From assembly GCA_000934455.1 (NCBI GenBank), contig KN885996.1, positions 40,496 to 104,495 on the forward strand: a DNA stretch of 64,000 nt. The letters run 5' to 3'. The notes beneath the pieces were generated by a model. That model had not been told where the DNA came from and searched no databases. It worked only from the letters and a program-made list of their open reading frames with translations. The DNA comes from Apostichopus parvimensis. Lineage: Eukaryota > Echinodermata > Holothuroidea > Aspidochirotida > Stichopodidae. Positions 43,340 through 56,700 of the stretch are shown one piece after another. Every line of letters begins with the position of its first letter. Within the stretch, counting starts at the first letter, position 1. Made by a program: the position numbers and the translations under genes.

Positions 43340-46300
43340 GTAAGTGACAGTCAGTGACCTTCCTCGTTGTTGCTGCATCAGAGATTTACATATGACGGAT
43401 GAGTTGTTACCTTTTCTCTCTTTTAAACCACATAATAAAACCAAATCATTAAAACTGTAATTGACATTATAACATGGTCATGTGAATGATAGTTTCCCTT
43501 TATTTGAATATTTCTTTTAAAAATATAGTGAATCTATTATTTATACTTCTTGCTTGTTGCAAAGTTTATAAATGGAACTAACTTAGTATCCACAACCTAA
43601 CTCACAGATACCAATATAGAATGTTGATTCAGTTAAATGTCACGAATTCTGCAAAGATGTTATTTAACACGTTTTAATTTACTGCGTATGTTGATTCGGA
43701 CTCTGACAAACTTCTAACACAAATGGCTCCTTGGTCTGCTAACATTTAACTTAACATAACTGTTATAGATCGTGTCTACTTTCTACATCATTTTTATTAT
43801 TTCTTTATGTAAAATATATTTCCTTGGATTCTTTGGTTATGTTTCATTCCACTATTTGACTTGTCATACCTTGTTGTATTTTTATTGAGACGGGAAATGA
43901 AACAAGAAACTAACAATTTGACAAAGCTCAAACATTTATGTGATACTTAACAAAATTAGATGAAAGACATTCTTTAGTCTAAGGTTATAGTCATAATATC
44001 GATCACAAAATGGAAGTTACTGTGGAAATATAGTAGCTAGCATTCTAACATCATTAAACTACAACATTGTATTATCAATTGCAATTTCCATTCTTAACGA
44101 TTTTGCGTTGGTTTCGTTTTTTCTTCTTTTTTCCCGCATGCGTATTAATTGTTATTGCACTCAGAATAGCAACTCTCTCAATTTTATTTCGAAGCATTAG
44201 AAAATTCACTACCATGAAATACACACAATCTTGCTTGACCTTGTAGAAAGTGTAAGTTGTCAACATTGTGTATTCTTGATGTTATACTGGGGAGCCCCAT
44301 TTGACTGGGGGAAAGACTGAAACCAGAGAGTAATGTCAGAGATGTTGTTTTGGAGATCCCGTTACAGTGACATATTTGATTGTTTTACAAGTAATCAAAC
44401 GCAACTATATAATAGCGGCAATCAAATGTTCAGAACCATAAGTTTCAGAAAATAGATCTAGCATGATATGTTGAGATGATCCCTGAATGTTACTTATATA
44501 TAGGAATCCAATTACTCAATGTTCTGGTGATGACTGAATGACATGATTCAGCTCAAATGGTAATCCCCATGTATATGGTCTCGTGATCTTTGTCGCTCAA
44601 TATGCACGAACGTTTTTATCGCATACTATTTCTACGTTTACTATAGTAGCCTAAGTCATAAGTGCATATGCACTCCCTATTTCATGTGAAAAATAATTAA
44701 CTTATAATTAATCGAATCAAATAGTAAATCATGAACATGTATATATGAATACTTGAAATAAAGGGATAATAATCGCTTAAGAATATGGTGCAATGTCTAT
44801 CCTTGTCCCGAGTGACTAAAAAAACTATCATGTTTAGATTATTCTTACGTCTTCTTCTCAAAACTTGTTGAAGAGAAGAGTAAGGATGTGACTGAACACG
44901 GAACGGGTTCCTAGCTTAATGTCTCAGAAACTTGTGTTTTAGAAACGGAAAGTTATTTTGTTGAAATGTAGCTGTAGGAAGAACAATAAGTTGAAAGTAG
45001 TTACAATCAATTCCCCGGAACTGCCTTGCAAGGATAAAGTTTCGGTGAGAAATGCCAGCACCACTATAGCTACCTATGTATAAACATGAAAATGTAGGGG
45101 CATTGTGCTAATATTGCATAAGATACAATTTCGTTAATCCCTTCAAACATATGTTAACTGCATATCTCTGTTCCACTGGTCCCACTATAGGGAAGACACA
45201 GTGCACATACCAACATGACATTTGTTTGTTACAGTTATGTAAGGGCGAGGTTGAAGTTCACTTCCTTCCCTGTTGATTCGTTTTGTCATACATGAGGCTT
45301 AATCCAAACTCCATTCTCTTTGCGCTGCGAAAGAAGGATTTCTCTCATCACAAATACACAGTGATAAGTAAACCGTATCCGCCAGATCGTTAGTTGAGAC
45401 ATTTTATTTGCCCAACAAGGGGCTGTGTACTTCACCAACCAAACTCGGTTCTACATTTTCGATTATTACACATATCTATATTATCGACATTTCAGCAATT
45501 AATTCGAGTCGGAAGCTGAAACTACCGTAATAGGAGTGGATGGTGATTGCAATATCAAGTAACTTTGCCTGCTCACAAAAAATACGAACTAAGCGATTCT
45601 CAAATGTAGACGTCGGCTAAGAAGATCCATTATTGAACAATTTGAATATGTTTCTGTTTTATGAAGTCAGCAAAATAATCCAAAAAATTCAAGAAAGTTA
45701 AGATCGTTAGGTCGTTCAAATGAACATGTTAGTGTCTACCAATTCGCAATATATTTCAGCCCATGACTCTTGACTCTTATTAATGTAAATGTATATACTA
45801 CTTTTGGTTTCAACGTTTCGTTCTCTTCTCTTTTTTTTTCTCTTTTTTTTTGTTACGTTGTTAAAACCAAACCACCTCAAATTCTCTTACATTTTGTTTG
45901 TATTTGTGTTGAAAATCACGTTTCATGCAGGTTTTGTACCTTTATGTTTTATCAACTCAGGATTTAGACTTGTGTTCACTCACAGCTAAAGACTACCATC
46001 GTAGTTTTGCACTGTAAGACGTAGTAAAGGGTTTCCTGACCGTAAGACATTATATCTTAACGTAGGAATAGTGTTCCGCGATTATTGACATCGTCGGATT
46101 GAAAAGGATTGCACGAAACGATATGATCACGTAATGTGAACTGCTATACGTAAAGCTTACTTATAGTATACAGGATTCTAGAGTCACATAACCTATTCAT
46201 CTGTTTCAACCTTCGCTAATCCTTCGCTAACACAGATTCAGCTGTACATTAAACACCAGACTTACCTTTATCTTTACCTTAGTTTTACTAAAGTTGTACT

Positions 46301-47030
46301 GAAATTGCTCCACACCTTGCATAGGGTACCATATGGCTGGGTGAACGGGTTCAAAGAGAACATATGAACAAAACACTTCAAGCTTGATGGATATATGCCA
46401 GAGAGCAGATTGGTGATGACGTCTTATAATCACACATTATGGACGTTTGAAAAATTGACCCAAACCATCACTATCCTGCACGAACCTAGACTTGCAATGT
46501 CTATAACGTATTCAGCAACGTGCATTCCGAAGTTCGTGACTTAAATGGAGTTGAAAAACTCAACAAAGTGTGTTATAACTGTTACTAAAACTTTATAAGT
46601 TTCATCTGCATTTCAAACTTGGTGGGTTTATGCCCGTGAATGAGACGATGTGCCACCGCGGTGGATGACAGCACACTGTGAAAGCTCAGAGTTCGCACAA
46701 CCGAAAGATGGATTGAGATATGCAACACAATGGAATGCCTGCTTATTTATTCTGCAAATGTAATTCGTTTATGAGCTATCTTTGTAAACTGTAAATGTTT
46801 CCGACCTTGTCATATAATGGAGAATTTAAAACAAAACCACTGGTATCATAAACACCATGTTTCAGAAATTTCATAATTTAACTGATATCTGAGATGAAAA
46901 TTCCATTTCTAGATTCTTTGAACAGCATCAATATTCTTATGATAACTGATGAATAAATATATATTTAGAGACAAGTTGTCTCGGGATATTAAAATGTGAC
47001 AGGAACCCTACAGAATAAAATGGAAAATCA
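43340..47030. other. Spacer, no gene recognised
   Basis: AT-rich sequence with only short chance ORFs on both strands. A TTTTTTTTTC pyrimidine run lies at about 45830-45855. I see no splice-bounded coding segment with family features. Confidence 0.45.
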
Positions 47031-47035
47031 CTCAC

Positions 47036-47355
47036 CTTCTACGATTATATTCCAAAGGCAAACATCTGATTTTCCTACAATTTTGAATTCTTTTACACAA
47101 ATGTAGTTTCCATTATCCATGGCACTAACATTCATAATTTGTAGAATGGCGGTGACATTGCCCTCTTGTTTGTTTATTGTGTACATACGGTCACTGTCGT
47201 TCAGGGATATGGATTACGATGGATCATGTTGAATCAACGTTTCCCCGTCCTTTTTCCATGTAAATACATACATACTAAAACATGGTAGAAAACAACAATT
47301 GCTAAATTGCACATTGCACATGGATCATCATAAACTGAAACATAAAGCTGCAGTA
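47036..47355 (-). pseudogene. Broken Ig-domain exon (minus strand)
   Basis: On the minus strand the segment ends at a good donor (GAAG|GTGAG) in phase 1, like the Ig exons of the receptor. The peptide reads FTWKKDGETLIQHDPS, an in-frame TAA (47214-47216), then SISLNDSDRMYTINKQEG, NVTAILQIMNVSAMDNGN and YICVKEF. It thus has the core tryptophan and the DNGNYIC signature of a C2/I-set Ig domain. The B-strand cysteine region upstream appears in a shifted frame. The stop and frame change point to a pseudogene, unless the stop is a sequence error. No companion exons are evident nearby. Confidence 0.6.
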
Positions 47356-47359
47356 CTAT

Positions 47360-50300
47360 ACTTATTTCTAAATTAGGAATTAACATCTGAAGAACCTTAA
47401 TTCGACAAGGTTACTTTTTATTTGTATGGTGAGTGATGTTAATATTCACCCCGCTAATGTGAAATCGGTATGACAGCTCAATGATTTACCAATTTAGTTA
47501 CTAGAGTTTATTCATGAATTAAATTATGCCTAATAACAATTAAGAACATTTGTATTACACCATCTTTGTAAACCTTAAGTCTCTATAATATTATGATATT
47601 TGTCTTAATGGACAATATTGATAACCATACATCAAACGTAAATGCAACTCATTCTTAGAATGGAATCCTATTGCCATATTTATGGGGAAGGTATTATTTA
47701 TTGAAGCAAAAGTATTCGATTCAATTAAACCTTCATGAAAAACGAAACAATATTACTTCAAAAACGAAACCATTTTACTTCATTTCATTTGTAGTCACTT
47801 GTGTATGTCCTTAATTGTTGTAATTAGTTATTTTATTAGTTATAACAGCTTGAAAACATTGTTCAAATAAGTGCTTCTATTCTACTAGAAGTAGTTTACA
47901 AGTATACTTATCTGCATTGCAAGTTATTTACTAGCCCTTATTATCTTAGCTCCTGTGAATGCTTTCTTTTATCTCTAATGATAAATCAAAAGTATGTTTC
48001 TCTTTCATTTTACCAGTTAATTGCACTGTCGCTGCAACACTGATATGGAATAGTTCTACTCTGAACTCAAAGTGAAAACTACTTTGATGAAAGCGATTTG
48101 AATATTACGCTACTCCACAGAACGCTTAAGACCACTAAAACAAAAACACCTAATTTTTTAGGCGCATCTCAAGTACCATACCACGATAACAGTAATGTAT
48201 ATCCGTTTGAAAGGTTAACGGTCCGGGGAAAAAAGACCTAACATGATATGATGTAATGCTTGTTTGTGATATTATCCATTACTATCATATGCAAGGCATA
48301 AATCAAAGTACAGATGGTGTAAAAACTAAGAATGATTGAAGGTTATATAAACCATTATAGAAATGATTTGGTTAAATATGAATATTACTTTGAGTGAGTA
48401 GACGGAAGGGATGGGTTTCAGAATGCTACACTTGCTCTTCTGCTCAAATATAAACGTTCATGATATGGAATATTGCAAGAACAAAGGCAAGCTAATGCCT
48501 CAGCTATCATGTGGAGGGGAGGATATAACAGTCGAAAATCTCTGTCTATGCTCTACTGGGCCTTTGAAGTGACGAATCTAGTGGAACTATTCATTGTGGT
48601 ACGACACCTATATAGTTAAACGTCAGTATGCTAATATGACAATAATAACATCCTTTTTTAATAAAAGTATGCTTTTTAACAAGCAGCTCTTATTTCTTCA
48701 ATATAGTTCCAACGAGTTATGATACATATATAAAAAATCAATAAGATGAGAAGCACCAAGTCTAACAATTGTTGTTCTTTAACTTCATACTAGTGTAAAC
48801 TGGCAATGTTTTAAACGCTTTTCATTTAAAATGCTAACAAAATCAACCTATTCTATCACATTCGAGTCCAAATGATATCATGAACCTATAGGGAATGCCT
48901 TTTTACATTATACTCGTTTACTGAGAGTGTCCCACAATTTCATGAACATTAGGATACTGAAGACACAAAGTCTTTGCAAGGGCATGTAATAACAATGAAC
49001 AGACATATTCTCGTTTTTTTAATAACCGTAATAACTATAAGATCAGATAAAATACGAATGTGAAGAAAAATGTCTGGAGGACGACATGCTGGAGATCGAA
49101 CGAATGTGATCTCTTAATTAAAGAGCAAGAAAGTCCATCTTTCCTTAAAACACCCCCACACATAAAAAAAAAGTTATACGACGAATTATAATATATTGTA
49201 AAGATCTGAACTGATATCAATATACATCCATAGACACTGCTATGTCATCTGGAAGTTTAAAATATTGATTGTTTCATTTGGAGATATATTATCGTGGGAG
49301 TTTATCTGTGAAGGTTACCAGTATTGAACCTAACGCTAACATGAAAACGATATTCTGTAAGTTCGCCGGGAAGTTCTGACTCTCCTAATTATTCGTATAT
49401 ACTATATAGAGGTGGTCTGTTAAAGTTTGACCATAACTTTACTTTCAGATATTATGTTCAGCTTGAATAATCAGGAAGAAACTTGAGGGTAGTGGAGCAT
49501 GTGTTGTATTGTATTGCCATGTTGCTCTCAGTTTCTCTTACAAAGCACTTCTTTCATGAAAGGAGCAATTAGGCAAAACTTCATACACGTTTCACCTTTC
49601 TCAATCCTCTCATGTAGCATATAGGCTAAGTTAAACAAAACTAAGTGTAAATTCCACAAGTAGAGGTTAAAACTAAACTAACATGTAATTGCATCACTTG
49701 ATAAATTCAAATCAATATTTTTATGGTTCAAGTCAGTTACACGACTTCCTCATTAATACAATTATTAAAATAAAGTGACCAGCATAACTCGTATTTATTG
49801 TTTAATACTAGCTACGATATCTTATAGTTAAGGTGCAGTACCGTATAAATCTCAGTTGTTTTGTTTTTCTGCTGAATGCCTTAAATACTGTTAATACCAT
49901 CTTAATTCATGGGATTCCTAGGATAAAAGTGTTTTAAGAGTGGATTACTGTGCCCGAATGGTAATTGTTTTGTGAATTGTCCAATTCATTTTTTTTAAGT
50001 CCGGGCATACTCATTTGTTACCAAATTTTCCAGTCCGTTCAATACTTTCTTAGATTTCCTCTGAAAACTGAAGAATGATATCATTAACTTCCGTAGAAGA
50101 ATAAAAAGGTAGAAACTAGGAAGGAACTTGGAGGGACTGTGGGTCATTTGACTCTCATTTGAGGGACAGAACACTACTAATTAACATCAAAACTTAAAAA
50201 AACTATGGAGATGTTGGCATTATGTATCTCAATTTACTTCGCGATTAGAAACGTCGAGCACTTTAAAATTTATCAAACTTGTACTTTCCATTTTGGAGAA

Positions 50301-50390
50301 ATAACACTTTCAGTACGACAGAAAAAGAACTGGATACTTTTCATTAACAAAAAGAGGCACCTTTTTATTAAAATGAGCCCTTTTAAAGGT
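47360..50390. other. Spacer, no gene recognised
   Basis: Highly AT-rich, without convincing coding segments, RNA genes or repeats that recur elsewhere in the window. Confidence 0.45.
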
Positions 50391-50392
50391 TT

Positions 50393-51022
50393 TTAACACA
50401 CTGCTTATCCACTAAAGAGCCTGTGTAAGAGAATGTGTAAAATTAAGTGGGCCTGGCGTTTAACTGGAGGCATACCCCGTGTGCTCCCATGGACCACCAC
50501 CGCTGATTTTCACAATCAGAAAGCAGGCCTATATTAATTTTAACATCAATGTAAATTTAATTTCAAACTTGGATGTACGTATTGCACTGGCTATGCACTT
50601 TGAGGACCTATTAATATCTCTGTATACAGTGATTATAGAGTTTAGAGAGCGTCGAGCTAACTGTGTGATGGCAGTACTCCTTTAACTGAATGAAGGAATA
50701 TGGTAAACAGAAATAACGCTATAGGGGTGTGTAAACTTGACAAAGTATAGAAATGTCAACTCAGCAGCTGCAAAATTTGAATAAGAAACATACAGTCTAT
50801 TTTTTAATTCAACAAAAAACTACAGAACTGTTAACTCATTAACCATTGCTCATTCACCATTGCTCATTAACCTGTATGTATTCTGTGCTTGTATTTTTCC
50901 CTTATGTTACTGTTACTTCTCATTCATCCTCTGAAGAATATCCCGCCAGGGTCGAAACGCCAGGCCTACTTAATTTTACATATTCTCTCACACATGCTCT
51001 TTAGTGGATAAGCAGTGTGTTA
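50393..51022. mobile_element. Foldback or MITE-like element with ~66-bp terminal inverted repeats
   Basis: The left end (TTAACACACTGCTTATCCAC, continuing through AAAGAGC to AGTGGGCCTGGCGTTT, 50393-50461) is the near-perfect inverse of the right end (50950-51022, AAACGCCAGGCCTACTTAAT ... GTGGATAAGCAGTGTGTTAA). The interior is about 490 bp and has no transposase. Next to the right arm is the sequence shared with the repeat at 7593-7990. It is probably a non-autonomous DNA element. A target-site duplication is not obvious. Confidence 0.7.
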
Positions 51023-51709
51023 ACAGCTTTGTTTTATTATGGGAACAAGTTAACAGTTCTGCAGTTGCTACAGTGCTACTGTAACACATGTTTCCGTGTT
51101 ACGAATACAAATTAGTGTTTACTCATGCACGGTTGAAGAAGATGAACAGTAGTTGTTGTACCAGCTATAAGTATCGGTTGATCGCACATAACCTAGAAAA
51201 TCAAACAACACTTAACCAGTGACCAAAGATTATATTCATCCCGGTAACAGTTTAAGGAAAATGACAGTGAAAATGACCATGACTAGGCCAGACTATACAG
51301 ATTTTATATTAGCGATTCCACTAATATCATTCAACAAAGCTCTGCTTATGTTATTTCTTATTGTATGGAAAATAAAAGAATCTAGGGCGTATTCAAACTA
51401 AATATTTTTATTTAATCCAGGTTTCCATATCATAGCCTTAGTTAGTCGACTTCACTTATCATAGAAATGCTAACTTTACATATTATAATATTATGTATTA
51501 GAGTATACTATATTACCCAATCTTTTGGTAATTCAGTTTTTGGCATATGTATGTACTTTGGATCATCCTGCAAGCAGGAAATCGCGAAGAAGCCATCATT
51601 GGCTTATCAAAGCCGCAAGCTGACCGAAGTCAGTCTCTTAGATTCATATTTAACGCCCATGATTATGAATTGTCAATAACTCTGTAACTGGACGACATAC
51701 ATTAATCTT

Positions 51710-51776
51710 GGAGTGACTCGAACTCGGGACCAGATGATTGAAAGGCACCGGCGTTAACCACTGAGCTAACACTCCC
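51710..51776 (-). repeat. tRNA-like sequence (tRNA pseudogene or SINE head)
   Basis: The reverse complement starts GGGAGTGTTAGCTCAGTGG, which holds an A-box-like TAGCTCAGTGG, and ends with a B-box-like GAGTTCGAGTC and then ACTCC, which can pair with the 5' GGAGT. At 67 nt it is shorter than a normal tRNA. The anticodon stem is mispaired around CTTTCAA. It is more likely a decayed tRNA or SINE head than a working tRNA. Confidence 0.5.
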
Positions 51777-52557
51777 TAAAATCTGATATGTGTATGAATA
51801 TTTGTTGGCCAAATAGTTCACTGGCTGGGTAAAATAATTACCGGTTTGGCAAAATAATTTACTGGCTTGGCAACTTTTCACTCTGTTATTGTGTTATTTA
51901 TTTCTCTGTGAATAATTAAGAGCAAAAGCTGGGGGGGGGGTATTCTTTAACATATAGGAGCAATCGTTAGATAAGGGAATGTCCAACACAAAACATGCTA
52001 GGATAAACATATTATCATGAGAACTCAAACTTAACTTATACGAGAAAGGAGAAACTTTCTCTTTATAGCAACATTTCCCCTTTTCCAATTATTTGACAAT
52101 ACACTTCCACTCCCTTTACTCAATCGAGGGGGCGTTATAATAACACACTTCTTCCACACCGAAGAATTCAGAGAGATCTAGAGTATTTTCACTTTTCTAA
52201 TAATTCTTTACAAATTTCTAGAAATATAAATTGGTTGCAAGTCATCTATATCTCGATGAGATATGACAACACTTGTATACGAATACATTCACCAATGCAA
52301 ATGGGAATGTCTTTTTTTCTACAACCAGATGATATATTTTCCACCGTTTTGTTTGTTTTTTTGGAAAATATTTTTGTTACTCCATAGTTCGATATAAATT
52401 AAAAACAAATAGCTTAGGCTGAATATAGTCTAATTGAATGATTCGATGTGTTTCCTCGTTCATTTTCTTTCAACGTTAAATCCTAGTTCTATAATAATTA
52501 AAAGTGTTAGGGCCAGCTAGCCTAACCAATCACAATGGATTCACTTGAAGTTTTGTC

Positions 52558-53739
52558 TCATTCTTTCTCTCGCAGTTGTTGATCTGGAATGTTAGTTTTG
52601 ATACATTTATTCTTGAATAGACTAATCCCAACATTAGCAAAAATCAGTAGCATCGCTCCAATGTACGATGTCCATAAAGGTGAGACACCGAGAAACAAAA
52701 ATTGCCACAGAAATGCAAAGACTACTTGGAAAGTGAGAACGATATTAACCACCGTCGCTGTCACCAGATTCAAAGACAAAATGAGACACAAATGACCTAA
52801 AAAGAAGCAAAGCCCAGCAGCCGAAGCATACATCCATCCGTAAATGCCTGGTGACGTCCATTGGTTTGCAGCTGAACAAATCACTGTGTTAATGAATATC
52901 ATGCACAAGGCACATGTAAAAATCGACACGAAATTGTTTATTCCCAGTTGATTTTGCTTTCTAAAGCATACAGTTACCATGGCAAAGGCTACTGCAGTCC
53001 CAAGCGCTAAAACAATCCCGATATAATAATTTGCTGTATTGGTTTCATTATCCTGCTGGGGCTGACCGAACAGTGCTTGTGGTCTAGCGATAAAAACGAC
53101 TCCTACAAAGGCTATAAAAGAGAATAAAGGGTCAAAGAGTCGAGGAGGTTCTTTCAATATAATCCAACTAAGAGCAACAACAAAGATTAAAGATGTGTGT
53201 GAGATCGCCATGGCATCGGCCATGTCCAAGTACGTAAATGATTGAGTAAAAGTTGTTAAAGCCAAAGACAAACTGATTCCACCGAGAAGAAGCCAAAGAT
53301 AATGGGGTATCCGTTTTGGACGAGACGCTTCCGTAATTATAATTCCCAATGAGGTGCCGATCAGCACCACAGGCATAGCGAGGGCAATGGTTTGAAAGGC
53401 ACTCAACGTCTTGGAAGCAAGGTCTAAGAATAGACTCGTTATAGAGAGAAACAAAGCTGATAAAAATGCAAATAATTGCCCACGTCGTTCAATTACAAGA
53501 GCAACAATATTTGACAGCCATCTTGAATGAATAACTTGATCACTGGCTGAGGTACTGCAATTATGTTTTGAGGTCGCTCTTTCGGTGTCTGTGTGAATGA
53601 CATCAACAACTGTACCTGGGGACGATTGCAACTTAAATTCATCCTGTATTGATCCATGGTGGGAGGATACTGCGGTGTAATTTTCTTGTGTAATATTTGC
53701 TTGAAAGTCTAGAGTAGGATTGTCAAACCCTCCCGACAT
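52558..53739 (-). CDS. SLC35G1-like: SLC35G-like multi-pass transporter (EamA/DMT superfamily)
   Basis: A single uninterrupted 393-codon frame on the minus strand. An N-terminal soluble region of about 85 residues is followed by roughly ten hydrophobic helices, arranged as two EamA repeats (about residues 88-220 and 235-375). Family-like features include QSFTYLDMADAMAISHTSL and IILKEPPRLFDPLF followed by GVVFIARP in repeat one, resembling the YADATVI, LKEK and GVILIVRP-type positions of SLC35G proteins. The second repeat has FRKQNQLGINNFVSI and the ending IGAMLLIFANVGISL. The C-terminus is short and charged. Length fits the family. ATG at 53739 is the first in-frame start and is followed by a polar tail, as expected. 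Transport substrate is not known from sequence. No intron is seen. Confidence 0.88.
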   Translation of the reverse strand: MSGGFDNPTLDFQANITQENYTAVSSHHGSIQDEFKLQSSPGTVVDVIHTDTERATSKHNCSTSASDQVIHSRWLSNIVALVIERRGQLFAFLSALFLSITSLFLDLASKTLSAFQTIALAMPVVLIGTSLGIIITEASRPKRIPHYLWLLLGGISLSLALTTFTQSFTYLDMADAMAISHTSLIFVVALSWIILKEPPRLFDPLFSFIAFVGVVFIARPQALFGQPQQDNETNTANYYIGIVLALGTAVAFAMVTVCFRKQNQLGINNFVSIFTCALCMIFINTVICSAANQWTSPGIYGWMYASAAGLCFFLGHLCLILSLNLVTATVVNIVLTFQVVFAFLWQFLFLGVSPLWTSYIGAMLLIFANVGISLFKNKCIKTNIPDQQLREKE

Positions 53740-56700
53740 CTCGTTTTTCTCTGCCGATCAAAATGATCGTAACTGCATCTACGATGAATTGATTCAATTA
53801 AACCGTGAGTAATCTCTTTGAAACGTGGAACTTATAAAAGGAAATACAAATTATTCTTAGATCTTGCAAAGATGTATACCTCTTTTGGGAAAATTTATGC
53901 AAGTTTTTTGTTTAATCCTCTGTTAATCTTCAAATTTATATCAGATAGAATCCTCTTCGATTTTATATTTGATATTTCATCTTAAAATCTTACAATCTTA
54001 TACATCTCAAGGAATCAATCGTATGCTTATACCGTTAAATGATAGTGCAGTGCACACAGTCAATAATTGTTGTCATATAAACTGTCTGCCCTTAAAACAA
54101 TTTTATCGCAATTGGTCCAATTTGTCTTTGATAAAACTGTAACAGTGGACAAACTACAAAAAGACATATCTCCACCGTCACGGTATGAAAAGTTACATTT
54201 AGTAAGAACGACTGGATGGACAACATTAAGTACCAGGGTACATTGTTAGTTTTGGACTCTAATATATAGTGATTGTTTTTCACCAGAACAGAATTGTTGA
54301 CAATCAGGCGAACGTCATAGTTTTCACGTCGAGTGTAGATTATATTACACTTTTTGGATTTACCATAAGATATTTCGTATCGTCTTGCAATACACATTCA
54401 CACTCAAACATCCGTATACCAATGAACACACGGTAGACATAATTATGGTCGACTTATCAACAGCAACATAAACGTATTGGTTGATAAACTGATAAAACGT
54501 TGCAACGGTACTTGAGGTCTATGGAGTATCTCTTGTCAGTATTGAAGATGGACGATGGTGGCACAACGATTTTACGAAATACAACCAGCTGTTTGGACCT
54601 TTCTTACTTCTCTATAACAAACTTCCCGAAGAAGTACGACGCGATTCAGACTAACGCCATTGCATAATTTTAATCCGCCCCCCCCCCCTTCCACAAGATG
54701 AGAGTGATACTTGAGTTACAGGAACCTATAGGCTCTAATGTTTTGGAGAAAAAGTAGCAATGTTAATATGTTTAGGTAAATTAAAGTTAACATGATCTTA
54801 ATTTTAAAAAGTAATGACAGTAGGACGAGCAATGTAACTCTGCTCACAAATGATTATAAAACAATGGAAAATAAGAAAAGCATGCAAACCTGTATTGAAT
54901 GTGATGGAGTAAGGTGGTATCAAAGGAAATATAAAATAAACTTTATTACAATTTCGGCGAAATTTATTCACAATTCATGTACTTAAGAAACATAAAGCGA
55001 TTACACTCCATCAGAACAAGGAACGTTTAAGGGATATATGAAATTAACGTAATAAACTTGGTCATAGCTTGTTAAAATATTCAGCCTTCTAAATTTTCTC
55101 AAATACTCTCCATTTACCTACACTAACAACTTAGCGCCGTTCATGTTTTTTTTTTTTTTTAATTCTGACAGTTTTTTGTAAAAATAATGTTTCAATAAGA
55201 AGAGTCTCGACAGGTCATATAAGAGTTCGGTACGCTGTAGGGAGCCTCAACCTCCATTCCAGCGACTAAGAACTCATTGGCCCTATCAATATCAAACACT
55301 CGACGACGGTTTGGGGTTCCAAATGAGAAGTTTGTACATATTTTAACGTTACGTCCAAATGTAGATTACCTTTTACTTACTGTGTTATATATTTCGACGT
55401 GTATTACCAAGCGGCATTGTTACAGTAGTCACATATTTTTACAACTTCTTAGCGAATCTTCAAAATAGTCGACTCGATCTTTCTTCCAACGCTGTTTCAA
55501 TAAAGTACCTAAACAGAGTCCATAGTTTACATGCGTAACAAACACTACGGAACTCTCCAAGTGCCAGATGAGATGTCATAATAGCTATTTTGTGTCATCG
55601 TGATATTTTAAAAAATTATTAAGATATCACTGGATTTCAAATTTAGGCCTCTCTAATTAACTATCTTTTATTGGAATAAAACAATTCAATAAGTCGATAT
55701 AAAGATATGTAAATAATTCGAAATCCGGTTATTTCTAATGCGAATTAACTGATATCTCTAACAGATGTTACATCTCTTTAAATGTGATTTGGATATATGT
55801 ATCATAGCAATGTATCAAAGCATTAAATATATATGTAATTTGAACTTATTAGAGATATCTGTTATATCAACTAAGATATATCTGTAATTTCAGTAAGTGA
55901 TGTTTAAAGGGGGAAAACTTTTGTTAGGCTATTGGATTAGTAATTAATCATGCTATTATTTTAGGCAGATTTGCTGACTTTCGAATCAATGAGACGTGCA
56001 TGATAGGATGTTATAAATGCATTACCTATCATATATTTGAGTGAAGGGGACTTTATGCGACAAAAATGTTGAAACGATGACATTTTGATACGAGCGTAGT
56101 TGATCAAATTTTGGCGAAATATTCAATCAATGTTGTAAGAGATCAATTTATCATGTTGCTAAATCTAGCTGATAATAATGTTTACTTTGTTGTAAAATGT
56201 TAAATTGGTGAAAAATATTAAATGATCATTATGCTTCAATCAAAGGAAAGATGGTGAGAAGTGGTTGCGACATCCGCTCGAAAATCTCGGATGGCACCTT
56301 AACTGCTCTGTAAGTAAAGGTCCAAAGACCATAACGTCTTTATGAGAAAAAATTATCACGCAGTCCTGGTAATATTCAATTGAGATTATAAAAGTTTCTT
56401 CAGAACGGTCTTCTTCTGACTTTGGGCAATATAAATTCAGTTAATATACCATATAACATAATAGAACGGAAACCAGTTTGAACTGGATTAGGCAAGTTGA
56501 GGCAATATTACTAAGCCAACCAAGGAATACATTATATTCACAGAAGTTAAACATAGAAGCCATACCGCAAATGCTGGCAACAATACGCTTGCAGCTATTT
56601 GAAGGTCGCTCGCGCCATCTTGATTCACCCAAAACTATAACTCGCGCAAAGGGTGCCTACGTTATAATAACGAGGTTTCGACGGAATCCTGGTCTTATTG

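Noticed and set aside
51710-51776. Functional tRNA gene
   Set aside because: Only 67 nt, anticodon stem mispaired; A and B boxes fit a decayed tRNA or SINE just as well.
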